A stretch of DNA of 64,000 nt. It comes from Aeromonas fluvialis. Lineage in GTDB: Bacteria > Pseudomonadota > Gammaproteobacteria > Enterobacterales > Aeromonadaceae. A program made the position numbers and the translations under genes. Positions 25,369 to 34,959 of this stretch are shown here, in pieces (within the stretch, counting starts at the first letter, position 1; each line of letters starts with the position of its first letter). The notes under the pieces are model-generated. The model searched no databases. It was not told where the DNA came from and saw nothing but the letters and a program-made list of their open reading frames with translations. Location of the stretch: positions 1-64,000 of the forward strand of contig NZ_CDBO01000059.1 in NCBI RefSeq assembly GCF_000819885.1. The letters are read 5' to 3'.

Positions 25369-25584
25369 TCAGTAGTGTGGCGGTGGTGTCTCTTCGGCCA
25401 TGCTGGCTATCTGGCTGGGCTGTACGCTCTGCAGTTTGTCGATCAGCAGCTGGATCTGGTATTTAAGTCGATCGAGTTCACGGCCCTGGGTGGTCACCTC
25501 GTCGTTGAGCTGCTCTATGGTGTATTCCGCATAGGCGAGACGGGTTTCCAGGGTTTCGATGCGATCGTTAAGTTGCTGGCTCAT
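25369..25584 (-). CDS. slyX: SlyX protein
   Basis: The 71-residue protein is a coiled coil almost throughout (LNDRIETLETRLAYAEYTIEQ split over heptads) ending in the family's PPPHY. Function is unknown. It is convergent with slyD, as in E. coli, and lies 14 bases from the WD40 lipoprotein stop on the same strand. Confidence 0.93.
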   Translation of the reverse strand: MSQQLNDRIETLETRLAYAEYTIEQLNDEVTTQGRELDRLKYQIQLLIDKLQSVQPSQIASMAEETPPPHY

Positions 25585-25598
25585 GGGCCTTCGGGTCC

Positions 25599-26567
25599 TT
25601 ACTTGATTGTCCAGATTTCGGCCAGACCACTGGAGCTGGCGCTGACAAGGTGGCTATTGTCGCGCAAAGCGACGCCGTAGACCACTGCGCTGGGCGGTTT
25701 CACCTTGGGTTGCGGCGAGACGCGCCAGCTCTGCAGCAGGGTGCCGTCACTCACTTGCCACAGGGAGAGCTGGCGGGAGGGGGCACCGGTGATGAGCCAC
25801 TTGCCGTCGTTGGCAAAGCGGGCGCTGGTGTAAACCTCGAAGCGATGATCCGATTGCAGCTGACTCACCTCCTTGCCGGTTTTCAGATCCCAGATGCTGG
25901 CCCGACGGCTGTCGGCGGTGAAGGCGTAGCGACCGCTCGGCTCCAGTCGTGCCATCACGACCCGACCGCCATGGTTGAAGCGCCACACCACCTGACCGCT
26001 GCGGCTATCCCACAGGTAGGCGCTGTAGTCGTTGCCGCCGGTCAGGGCGTAGCGACCATTGGCGGAGAGATCCACCGTATTGACCTGTTCGGTATGCCCC
26101 AGAAACTGCAGACGACGGCCGCTTCCGGTATCGAGCCACTCGGCTTTGCCATCTTCCCGCCCTATCAGCACATAACGACCGTCGGCAGAGAGCGCTATGT
26201 CCCTCAGTCTGGATTCAGGAAGGGAGTAGTAACCTTGTGACTGCCCATCCTGTAGGCGCCAGGTGGCAAAGGTGTCAGTGGTGGCGGTGACGGCGTGGCT
26301 GTTACCTTCGGAAAAGCGGGTAACAAACACCAGGTCATCCTGCGAATCTGACTGTTTCCAGCGCCAGCGCTGGCGGTTCTGCTCGAGATCCCAGACCACA
26401 ATGCCCTGGCCGATGCTGGAGACGATAGCCTGCTTGCCGTCACTGGCCAGATCTGCGGTCAGCAGACCCGTGCTGGCGAGGGTGATTTGCTGGCTGGGTT
26501 GGGAGCTCTGCTCGCAACCGGTGAGCATGACACAGAGGCTCACCAGATAAATGGCACTTTTTATCAT
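25599..26567 (-). CDS. WD40-repeat lipoprotein
   Basis: The 322-residue protein has a lipobox (VMLTGC, Cys18) and about seven beta-propeller repeats with the WD40 spacing (for example GQGIVVWDLE, NDYSAYLWDS, ADSRRASIWDL, GLAEIWTIK at the end). It likely forms a complete propeller anchored to the outer membrane and acts as a protein-binding platform. No catalytic motif. It is upstream of slyX on the same strand and divergent from fkpA. Confidence 0.85.
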   Translation of the reverse strand: MIKSAIYLVSLCVMLTGCEQSSQPSQQITLASTGLLTADLASDGKQAIVSSIGQGIVVWDLEQNRQRWRWKQSDSQDDLVFVTRFSEGNSHAVTATTDTFATWRLQDGQSQGYYSLPESRLRDIALSADGRYVLIGREDGKAEWLDTGSGRRLQFLGHTEQVNTVDLSANGRYALTGGNDYSAYLWDSRSGQVVWRFNHGGRVVMARLEPSGRYAFTADSRRASIWDLKTGKEVSQLQSDHRFEVYTSARFANDGKWLITGAPSRQLSLWQVSDGTLLQSWRVSPQPKVKPPSAVVYGVALRDNSHLVSASSSGLAEIWTIK

Positions 26568-26685
26568 TTTTGCAGTCTCACGCTTTTGTTACCTGCGAAC
26601 ACGGCGTTAGTATAAGGCGCTTATCACGATAAACCTCTCATTTCACGATGGAACCGAGAGCGGTATTTGGAGTTTGGAGAAACTG

Positions 26686-27489
26686 ATGAACAAATTTCTG
26701 AAGGTGTCCCTGTTGGCGGCGGCGGTTGCCGTCGGTCTGACTGCTTGCCAAAAAGACGAGAAGCCTGCTGCGGCCAATACCGCCGAAGTGAAGGCTGAAG
26801 CCAGCAAGCCGGCAGAGGCGACCAAGGCTGATGCCAAGAGCTTTGAAGAGCAATCCGGCTACGCAATTGGCCTCTCCATGGGTCGTTACATCGCGAACAC
26901 CCTTGAGCGTCAGCAGGAACTGGGCATCAAACTGGACAACGCCGTGATCCTCAAAGGGGTGACCGACGGTCTGGGCAAAGAAGCCAAGATGACGGATGAA
27001 GAGATCCAGAAAGTACTGCAGGATTACGACGCCAAGATCAACGAGCTGACCAAGGCCAAGGCCGAGAAAGATTCCGTTGAAAATCTGAAGAACGGCGAAG
27101 AGTACCTGGCTGCCAACGCCAAGAAAGAGGGCGTGAAGAGCACCGAATCCGGCCTGCAATATCTGGTCGAGAAGATGGGGGACGGTGCCAAGCCGACATC
27201 TACCGACATCGTCAAGGTTCACTACACCGGTACCCTGACCGATGGCACCAAGTTCGACAGCTCTGTCGATCGTGGCGAGCCGGCCACCTTCCCGCTCAAC
27301 CAGGTGATCCCGGGTTGGACTGAAGGTGTGCAGTTGATGCCGGTTGGCTCCAAGTTCAAGTTCTTCCTGCCGTCCAAGCTGGCCTATGGCGAGCACGGTG
27401 CAGGCTCCATCCCGGCCAATGCCGTGCTGGTGTTTGACGTTGAGCTGCTGGCTATCGAGAAGCCGACTGCTGACGACGCTAAGAAGTAA
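26686..27489 (+). CDS. fkpA: FkpA-type peptidyl-prolyl isomerase, predicted lipoprotein
   Basis: The 267-residue protein has an N-terminal dimerisation domain (about 45-140, YAIGLSMGRYIANTLERQ) and a C-terminal FKBP domain (VHYTGTLTDGTKFDSS, PGWTEGVQLMPVG, LAYGEHGAGSIPAN). It assists folding in the cell envelope. Its signal ends in VGLTAC, a good lipobox, with Gln at +2, so it should be lipid-anchored, whereas E. coli FkpA is soluble. A low-complexity Ala/Lys/Glu linker follows. The ATG at 26686 has GGAG upstream; an in-frame TTG at 26674 is less likely. Confidence 0.94.
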   Translation: MNKFLKVSLLAAAVAVGLTACQKDEKPAAANTAEVKAEASKPAEATKADAKSFEEQSGYAIGLSMGRYIANTLERQQELGIKLDNAVILKGVTDGLGKEAKMTDEEIQKVLQDYDAKINELTKAKAEKDSVENLKNGEEYLAANAKKEGVKSTESGLQYLVEKMGDGAKPTSTDIVKVHYTGTLTDGTKFDSSVDRGEPATFPLNQVIPGWTEGVQLMPVGSKFKFFLPSKLAYGEHGAGSIPANAVLVFDVELLAIEKPTADDAKK

Positions 27490-27507
27490 TCCCTTCTTGT
27501 AGTAAAC

Positions 27508-27533
27508 AAACGGCTCCTTAAGGAGCCGTTTTT
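27508..27533 (+). terminator. intrinsic terminator of fkpA
   Basis: Stem AAACGGCTCC/GGAGCCGTTT with loop TTAA, followed by T residues. Confidence 0.92.
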
Positions 27534-27574
27534 ACTTGTGTATTCCTTGCAATCGCGGGATAAAAGAGCTGTCT

Positions 27575-27590
27575 TGGCGTTGGGGTTGCG
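27575..27590 (+). promoter_or_regulatory. sigma-54-type promoter candidate
   Basis: TTGGCGTTGGGGTTGCG has the invariant GG (27576-27577) and GC (27588-27589) separated by exactly ten bases, and lies about 45 bases before the gene for a sigma-54 activator. This would allow autoregulation; the flanking match to consensus is only moderate. Confidence 0.4.
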
Positions 27591-27632
27591 CGCAAAAATA
27601 AGGCAAAATAGATCGCAGAATCAAAAACAAGG

Positions 27633-29048
<1,416 letters not shown>

Positions 29049-29062
29049 ACCATCTTGCCAGC

Positions 29063-29097
29063 AGAAAGGGCGGCTAGCGTGCCGCCCTTTCTATTTT
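29063..29097 (+). terminator. intrinsic terminator of the luxO-like gene
   Basis: A 12-bp perfect stem AGAAAGGGCGGC/GCCGCCCTTTCT with a six-base loop, followed by ATTTT. Confidence 0.85.
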
Positions 29098-29143
29098 GGG
29101 GATCAGCGTTTGGCGAGGCGCTTGAGTCATGCCAACGAACCGG

Positions 29144-29479
29144 TCAGTAGACCATGGCCAGGCTCATCAGCATCAGACCGAGGGCGGCGAAGGCTCCCTC
29201 CTTGATGGCAAGGCGCGGCACCAAGGCCTTGGGCAGTGCCGGAAACAGGCTCAGCGCGAAGCCAAGCCCCGGCATCAGCCAGTGAAACGCCGGATTGCGC
29301 AGGGCGGGATCGGCGGCGCCGTTGATGATGATCAGCAAAATAAACAGGGTGAAGGCCGGCAGGATAAACCAGCGCCCCCCACCGGCGGCGACCGCCCGTA
29401 GCGGCGAAATGCGATAGAGCAGCATGGTCACAAGAAACAGCACAAAAGGGGCCAGCAGATAGAGCGGAGCAGGGTTCAT
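29144..29479 (-). CDS. small four-helix membrane protein
   Basis: The 111-residue hydrophobic protein has about four transmembrane segments (7-22, 37-55, 66-82, 92-110) with short polar loops (YRISPLRA, NPAFHW). CAGGAAAG lies ahead of the ATG at the right distance. I do not recognise a family. An overlapping frame on the same strand is a shadow. Confidence 0.65.
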   Translation of the reverse strand: MNPAPLYLLAPFVLFLVTMLLYRISPLRAVAAGGGRWFILPAFTLFILLIIINGAADPALRNPAFHWLMPGLGFALSLFPALPKALVPRLAIKEGAFAALGLMLMSLAMVY

Positions 29480-29624
29480 AACATCTTTCCTGAAAACTGA
29501 ACGTCAAAAAACCGGGTGTCTGGTGCAAGAGGCGCGGGATTTAATCACTCTTTGCCACTAATCACCAGCTGCCCGGGCCCAGGCTGTGAAGAAGATCCCG
29601 GACAAAGGTTTGCCACAACGGCTC

Positions 29625-29969
29625 TTAGCGCAACCAGAACCAGGCGGCGGCAAAAGCCAGCCAGCTCAGCACCAGCAAGATCCACGGCAGGGGGTGCTGA
29701 TGACTCACTTCAACCAGCTCGAGCTGATCATCCTGCTCTTCTGAAGGCTGCTCGCCCTGTGGCTGTCTGGCCTTGGCCTGCAATTTTTTCTGGCGGCTCG
29801 CTTCACGGGCCCGTGCCTTCATCTGTTTCTTGTACTCGTCGATGCCTTTCTGGATCCCTTGCGCGATAAGCTGGGTCTGCTCCTTGGTCTGTCCCGGCTT
29901 CTGGTTGGCACGGGCAATTTTCATCGCCTCTTGCTGGGTCTCGGGAGAAATCTTGTCGTACTTGGCCAT
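29625..29969 (-). CDS. DUF2956 family protein
   Basis: The 114-residue protein has an N-terminal charged region (ISPETQQEAMKIARANQKPG split by helices), a Lys/Arg/Gln-rich coiled coil, and one C-terminal transmembrane helix (LPWILLVLSWLAFAAAWFWL). This matches DUF2956, a gammaproteobacterial family of unknown function. The ATG at 29969 has GAGGAA upstream. Tail-anchored topology is likely. Confidence 0.85.
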   Translation of the reverse strand: MAKYDKISPETQQEAMKIARANQKPGQTKEQTQLIAQGIQKGIDEYKKQMKARAREASRQKKLQAKARQPQGEQPSEEQDDQLELVEVSHQHPLPWILLVLSWLAFAAAWFWLR

Positions 29970-30228
29970 CAATTCGTTCCTCGGGCATGGATGGCTGGGA
30001 AGTATGCCATAAAGCCGCTTACTCGTGGTGTCCCCTCGGCACAGTGCGATACAAGTGAGCGGTAACTCAACAAAAATCGAGATAAATCAGAGATAAACCC
30101 GATGTTGAATAGAAGATCACAAATAGCACAATTTGTGAGTCATCGATGAAAAATGGTCATCTGTTGTTGTTATATTGGCGCCCGACCCGCTGGACCGGGT
30201 TGCGAAATAACAAAACAATCAAGGTGAT

Positions 30229-31959
30229 ATGGAAATGAATAATAATTTTATCAAAGGCGGCGTGGCTCTGGCCGTGCTTGCTGCACTGACTGGCTGTAAT
30301 ACCTCTAGCAATGACAGCGTTGCACCCTGCACCGAAAATGTCTGCAAACTGACCATTCTGCACACCAATGATACCCACGGCCGTTTCTGGCACAACGCCG
30401 AAAATGAGTACGGTATGGCTGCCCAGAAGACCCTGGTCGAGCAGCTGCGTGCGGATGCCAAGGCAGCCGGCAGCGACGTGCTGGTGCTCTCCGGCGGTGA
30501 TGTGAATACCGGGGTGCCGGAATCCGATCTGCAGGATGCCGAGCCTGACTTCATGGCGATGAACAACATTCGCTACGATGCCATGGCAGTGGGTAACCAT
30601 GAATTCGACAACCCGCTCAGCGTGCTGGAGAAGCAGCGCAAGTGGGCCCAGTTCCCCATGCTCTCGGCCAACATCTATGACAAGGCCAGCGGCAAACACT
30701 ACTTTGACCCCTACAAGGTGTTCAAGCTGGAGAGCGGTCTCAAGGTCGCCGTACTGGGCCTGACCACCGAGGATACCGCGCAGCTGGTGGATCCCAACAA
30801 CGTGCAAACCCTGGAGTTCCGCGATCCGACCAGCGAAGCTGCCAAACTGGGCCAGCAGATCCGCAGCAACAAGGAAGCCAATCTGGTCTTCGCCATCACT
30901 CACATGGGCCATTACGAGAATGGCCAGCACGGCAGCAATGCGCCGGGCGATGTAGAGATGGCCCGGGCTCTGCCAGCGGGTACTCTGGATGCCATCATTG
31001 GTGGCCACTCCCAGAATCCGGTCTGCATGGAGCCGGGCACCGCGAACAAGTACGCCAATTTCAAACCGGGTGATAACTGCCAGCCAGACCAGCAAAATGG
31101 CACCTGGATCATGCAGGCCCACGAGTGGGGCAAGTATGTGGGTCGCGCCCAGTTTGACTATCAGAATGGCAAGTTGACCCTGACCAGCTATGAGCTGATC
31201 CCGGTTAACCTGATCAAGCGCAACGCCAAGGGTGAGGCGATCGATGCCACCGGCGCCGTGACCAAAGATACCACCAAGATGCAGTTCGTACAGGACGAGA
31301 TCACCAAGGATCCCGAGCTGTATAACACCCTGCTAGGCTATCAGGAAAAAGGTCAGCAAGAGCTCAACGTTGTGATCGGTTCTACCGATGGGGTATTGGT
31401 TGGTGATCGCAATACTGTACGCAACAAGCAAACCAATCTGGGTCGTCTGATCACTTCAGCCACCTCTGCCAAGCTGGCCGTCGATTTTGGTATCGTCAAC
31501 TCCGGTGGCGTGCGTGACAGCATCCCGACCGGGGATATCACCTACCGCAGCGTGCTGCTGGTGCACCCGTTTGGCAACACGGTCAACAAGGCGGTCATGA
31601 AGGGGAGCGATCTGGCGACCTATCTGGGCCAGGTGGCAAGCAAGACCCGCAATACCGGTGGTTATGCCCAGTTTGGCGGCATCAACATGGCAGTGGATTG
31701 CCAGGCCAAGAGCGTCAATATCACCAGCATCGGTGGCAAGGCGTTTGATCCGGCAGCTACTTACAGCTTCGCGATCCCGAGCTTCAGCGCCTCCGGTGGT
31801 GACGGTTATCCGAAGATCGATACCATCAACGCCGGGTTGGTGGATGCTGCCGTGCTGAAGGAGTACATCGAGATCAAGAAGACCATCAACGTTGCGGATT
31901 ATCAGCCAGGCAATGAGGTGAGCTACCTGAACTCAGCATCTACCGAAGGGTGTATCTAA
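30229..31959 (+). CDS. nutA: 5'-nucleotidase / UDP-sugar hydrolase lipoprotein
   Basis: The 576-residue enzyme dephosphorylates extracellular nucleotides so that nucleosides can be taken up. The metallophosphatase domain shows LHTNDTHG, SGGDVNTG, VGNHEFDN, AITHMGHY and GGHSQNP; the C-terminal 5'-nucleotidase domain has NSGGVRDSIPTG and the substrate-stacking region ASGGDGYP. The signal ends in a lipobox (LAALTGC), like Vibrio NutA. Either ATG 30229 or 30235 could start it; AAGGTGAT lies just upstream. The gene is monocistronic. Confidence 0.93.
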   Translation: MEMNNNFIKGGVALAVLAALTGCNTSSNDSVAPCTENVCKLTILHTNDTHGRFWHNAENEYGMAAQKTLVEQLRADAKAAGSDVLVLSGGDVNTGVPESDLQDAEPDFMAMNNIRYDAMAVGNHEFDNPLSVLEKQRKWAQFPMLSANIYDKASGKHYFDPYKVFKLESGLKVAVLGLTTEDTAQLVDPNNVQTLEFRDPTSEAAKLGQQIRSNKEANLVFAITHMGHYENGQHGSNAPGDVEMARALPAGTLDAIIGGHSQNPVCMEPGTANKYANFKPGDNCQPDQQNGTWIMQAHEWGKYVGRAQFDYQNGKLTLTSYELIPVNLIKRNAKGEAIDATGAVTKDTTKMQFVQDEITKDPELYNTLLGYQEKGQQELNVVIGSTDGVLVGDRNTVRNKQTNLGRLITSATSAKLAVDFGIVNSGGVRDSIPTGDITYRSVLLVHPFGNTVNKAVMKGSDLATYLGQVASKTRNTGGYAQFGGINMAVDCQAKSVNITSIGGKAFDPAATYSFAIPSFSASGGDGYPKIDTINAGLVDAAVLKEYIEIKKTINVADYQPGNEVSYLNSASTEGCI

Positions 31960-31998
31960 TCGCTCATCAAGGCTGTTAGCCCCTGATGTCACCCCAAA

Positions 31999-32021
31999 GG
32001 GCAGCCGGTGGCTGCCCTATG
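31999..32021 (+). terminator. possible terminator of the 5'-nucleotidase gene
   Basis: Stem GGGCAGCC/GGCTGCCC with loop GGT, followed by a moderately T-rich stretch (TATGTTGTTT). Confidence 0.45.
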
Positions 32022-32092
32022 TTGTTTGGGGGCGGTCACAACGCTTCAATCATCAATGACGATAGCCATCGCCTGTATGACGGGATGAAATG

Positions 32093-32121
32093 AAAAAAGG
32101 CGGCCTGTGGGCCGCCTTTTG
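32093..32121 (-). terminator. bidirectional intrinsic terminator
   Basis: Stem AAAAGGCGGCC/GGCCGCCTTTT with loop TGTG; on the minus strand it lies 20 bases after the Tim44-like gene and ends in six T. Confidence 0.88.
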
Positions 32122-32140
32122 CGTCGTGACAATCTAAACC

Positions 32141-33001
32141 TTACAGCTGCTCGATACCGACGATATGCCAAGGGGCATTGTCTTTCGCCAGATTGCGCTC
32201 GAGGTGCCACACCTCTTTGATGTCTTCTTCTACCTGTTCCTGACGGTCCATATAGCGGCCGCTGAAGCGTACGCTCACCTGAGCCCAGTCGCTGCCGTAG
32301 TCGGCGCGTACCAGCTGGGTATCGACGTACATCACTTCGGTGTGCTGGTCGCCAGTCAGTTCGGCGCGCTCGGCTTTAAGCTGATCGAACAGCTCCGGGC
32401 TGACGTACTCGCGTACTTTTTCCAGATCGTTCTTGTTCCACGCCTCTTGCAGGGTGCGATAGTGATCGCGGGCACCGGCCAGGAAGCTGTTCATGTCAAA
32501 GCCTGGCGGCAGGCGGAACGGCACGTCGCTGTCGGCAAAGCCGGTGGCTTGCGGTGCGCTGTTGCTCTGCTCAAACTGCTGCGGGGCCGCAGATTGCGGT
32601 GGCTGATAGCCCGCATAGGCCGCCTGTTGTGGCTGTGGCGTCGCGACCTTGCCCTTGCGCAGTGTACGGATCAGGAAGACGGCACCCAGCGCCAGCAGGG
32701 CGATCAGCAGGAAGTCCATTCCTTGCAGACCTTCAAAGGCACCGCTGCCCAGCAGGTAGGCAAACAGGCCGCCAGCTAGCAGGCCGCCCAGCAGGCCACC
32801 CATCATGCCGCTCTTTTTCGGCGGAGTCTGGGCATTCAGTGTCGGATTCTTGTTGTCGACCGGTTTGGCCGCAGGCTGGGCCGGCGCAGTTTTGTAACTT
32901 TTACCAAAGGATTTGCCGCCGCCAAATTTCTTGGCTTCGGCGTGAGGTGCCCCCAGGCCAATGGCCAGGATCACGGCAAACAGGGTCAGCATCTTTTTCA
33001 T
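32141..33001 (-). CDS. Tim44-like domain membrane protein
   Basis: The 286-residue protein has a signal or first membrane segment (MLTLFAVILAIGLGAPHAEA), a low-complexity Lys/Pro/Gln region, a Gly-rich hydrophobic stretch (MMGGLLGGLLAGGLFAYLLG), a second helix (FLLIALLALGAVFLI) and a C-terminal Tim44-like domain (about 165-286, ending WHIVGIEQL). Such bacterial proteins are conserved but uncharacterised. The start at 33001 is chosen from the signal segment; the ribosome site is weak (AAGAG). Confidence 0.85.
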   Translation of the reverse strand: MKKMLTLFAVILAIGLGAPHAEAKKFGGGKSFGKSYKTAPAQPAAKPVDNKNPTLNAQTPPKKSGMMGGLLGGLLAGGLFAYLLGSGAFEGLQGMDFLLIALLALGAVFLIRTLRKGKVATPQPQQAAYAGYQPPQSAAPQQFEQSNSAPQATGFADSDVPFRLPPGFDMNSFLAGARDHYRTLQEAWNKNDLEKVREYVSPELFDQLKAERAELTGDQHTEVMYVDTQLVRADYGSDWAQVSVRFSGRYMDRQEQVEEDIKEVWHLERNLAKDNAPWHIVGIEQL

Positions 33002-33185
33002 TTTGACTCTTTTCACTCTCGTCTGTGGGTGGGGCATGCTCCGCTTTGGCAAGCTCAGCAAGGCGCATGGCAGGCTGCCTGTCCCTAATTGTGTCGCAGC
33101 TTGTATTCATCAATATCACCTCTGGCATGAATTATTCATGAACGAGGTTGCCGCGATGCGGCGTCAAACAAGAGGAGTAAACCGG

Positions 33186-33287
33186 ATGAAAAGCAGAAGA
33201 TTGAGTCGCAAGGAGCGCAAAATGCGAAGCAAAATCAAAATGGTCAAGGTAGAGCAGACTCTGGTTTGGCCCTTTATGATGGTATGA
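33186..33287 (+). CDS. possible 33-residue basic peptide upstream of dnaB
   Basis: ATG at 33186 is preceded by a near-ideal ribosome site (AAGAGGAG, seven bases upstream). The peptide is strongly basic for 22 residues (RRLSRKERKMRSKIKMVK) and ends hydrophobic (LVWPFMMV). It stops 71 bases before dnaB. No known family. It could be a leader peptide or a chance frame. Confidence 0.4.
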   Translation: MKSRRLSRKERKMRSKIKMVKVEQTLVWPFMMV

Positions 33288-33358
33288 GCCGCCAGATAGG
33301 GCTCGCCGTAGTTGGCTTTCTTTTGTAAAATTCCCGTCCCCTTCCCGCTGCGGTTTTT

Positions 33359-34759
33359 ATGTGTATGGCAGAGCAAGTGACGGCGAAAAAAGACGCCAAG
33401 ACACAACAGCTGAAAGTTCCTCCCCACTCTTTTGAGGCCGAACAGTCCGTACTGGGCGGCCTGATGCTGGATAACGATGCCTGGGATCGGGTTGCCGAAC
33501 GGGTGATCGATCAGGATTTCTACAGCCGTCCGCACCGGTTGATCTTCCAGGCCATGACCCGCCTTTCCAACGCGGGCAACCCCATTGACCTCATCACCCT
33601 GCAGGAGGAGCTGGAGCGCTCCGAACAGCTGGAAGAGGCGGGCGGCTTCGCCTATCTGGTGGAGATCGCCAAGAACACCCCGAGTGCCGCCAACATCAAC
33701 GCCTACGCCGAAATCGTGCGTGAGCGGGCGGTAGTACGGGAGATGATCTCGGTCGCCAACGAGATAGTCGAAGCGGGCTACGAGCCCCAAGGGCGCACCT
33801 CAGGTGACCTGCTCGATCTGGCCGAGAGCAAGGTATTCAAGATTGCCGAGCAGCGCACCAGCGCCAATGAAGGGCCCCAGCCCCTCAAGGTCATTCTCGA
33901 GCAGACCGTCGACAAGATTGAAGAGCTGTTCAAGACTCCCCACAACGGCGTGACCGGGGTGTCGAGCGGTTACGGCGATCTCGACAAGATGACAGCCGGT
34001 TTGCAGCGCTCGGACCTGGTCATCGTGGCGGCCCGTCCCTCCATGGGCAAGACCACTTTTGCCATGAACCTGTGCGAACATGCAGCCCTCACCGCCGACA
34101 AACCGGTGCTCATCTTCTCGCTGGAGATGCCCTCCGAGCAGATCATCATGCGTATGCTCGCCTCGGTCGGTCGTATCGATCAGACCAAGGTGCGTACCGG
34201 TCAACTCGATGATGAGGATTGGGGGCGGCTCTCTTCCACCATGGGCTTGCTGCTCGAGAAGGGCAAGATGTATATCGATGATGCCTCCGGCCTGACGCCG
34301 ACCGATGTGCGCTCGCGCGCCCGCCGGATTGCCCGTGAGCACGGTGGCCTCTCGATGATCATGATCGATTACTTGCAGCTGATGCGAGTCCCTGCATTGT
34401 CTGATAACCGGACGCTGGAGATCGGCGAGATCTCCCGCTCACTCAAGGCCTTGGCGAAAGAGCTGCAGTGCCCGGTAGTGGCGCTCTCCCAGTTGAACCG
34501 TAGCCTGGAACAGCGGGCCGACAAGCGTCCGGTCAACTCGGATCTTCGTGAATCGGGCTCCATCGAGCAGGACGCGGATTTGATCATGTTTATCTATCGT
34601 GATGAGGTTTATCACGATGACAGCCCGGACAAGGGGATTGCCGAGATCATTATCGGCAAGCAGCGTAACGGCCCTATCGGCCGGGTGCGCCTCACCTTCC
34701 AGGGTCAGTTCTCCCGGTTCGACAACTACGCCGGTCCTGCGTTTGATGATGATTATTGA
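33359..34759 (+). CDS. dnaB: replicative DNA helicase DnaB
   Basis: The 466-residue hexameric helicase unwinds DNA at the replication fork. The N-terminal primase-interaction domain begins PPHSFEAEQSVLGGLMLD; the RecA-like domain has Walker A ARPSMGKTTFA, Walker B MIMIDYLQLM, and the arginine-finger region EISRSLKALAKEL, with LSQLNRSLEQR downstream. Either ATG 33359 or 33365 may start; no strong Shine-Dalgarno is seen. No intein. The last 17 codons are repeated 90 bases further on (34843-34902). Confidence 0.97.
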   Translation: MCMAEQVTAKKDAKTQQLKVPPHSFEAEQSVLGGLMLDNDAWDRVAERVIDQDFYSRPHRLIFQAMTRLSNAGNPIDLITLQEELERSEQLEEAGGFAYLVEIAKNTPSAANINAYAEIVRERAVVREMISVANEIVEAGYEPQGRTSGDLLDLAESKVFKIAEQRTSANEGPQPLKVILEQTVDKIEELFKTPHNGVTGVSSGYGDLDKMTAGLQRSDLVIVAARPSMGKTTFAMNLCEHAALTADKPVLIFSLEMPSEQIIMRMLASVGRIDQTKVRTGQLDDEDWGRLSSTMGLLLEKGKMYIDDASGLTPTDVRSRARRIAREHGGLSMIMIDYLQLMRVPALSDNRTLEIGEISRSLKALAKELQCPVVALSQLNRSLEQRADKRPVNSDLRESGSIEQDADLIMFIYRDEVYHDDSPDKGIAEIIIGKQRNGPIGRVRLTFQGQFSRFDNYAGPAFDDDY

Positions 34760-34795
34760 TAAGTAACAAGTAAGGCAATCCTGATAGTCAGTATT

Positions 34796-34856
34796 GCCGC
34801 CACCGCCCTGACCCGCTTGCCATTCACTGAGAGGCAGCCGGTCAGGGCCTGTTTTC
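34796..34856 (+). terminator. hairpin after dnaB
   Basis: GCCCTGACC pairs with GGTCAGGGC about 30 bases on, with inner pairing of GCC and GGC, and is followed by CTGTTTTCC. It may end dnaB transcription. Its distal arm overlaps the start of the second dnaB tail. A further hairpin (GGCAATCCTGA, TAG, TCAGTATTGCC) precedes it at about 34773-34797. Confidence 0.45.
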
Positions 34857-34902
34857 CCGGTTCGACAATTATGCCGGTCCGGCCTTCGACGACGATAAGT
34901 GA
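34843..34902 (+). pseudogene. detached second copy of the dnaB 3' end
   Basis: In frame, this stretch encodes QGLFSRFDNYAGPAFDDDK and a stop, while dnaB itself ends QGQFSRFDNYAGPAFDDDY and a stop. Of 45 aligned bases in the SRFDNYAGPAFDDD core, nearly all differences are at third codon positions. No start or upstream dnaB sequence accompanies it; the frame is closed by TGA at 34828. It is a diverged fragment, not a simple recent duplication. Confidence 0.85.
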
Positions 34903-34959
34903 GTGGCGGTCTTCGGCCCGATGAGGGGGAGACCATTTGTGCCCTCGTAAGGGAAAACC

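Noticed and set aside
27534..27632. Qrr small RNA next to the luxO-like gene
   Set aside because: No conserved Qrr core or terminator was found in the interval between the fkpA terminator and luxO.
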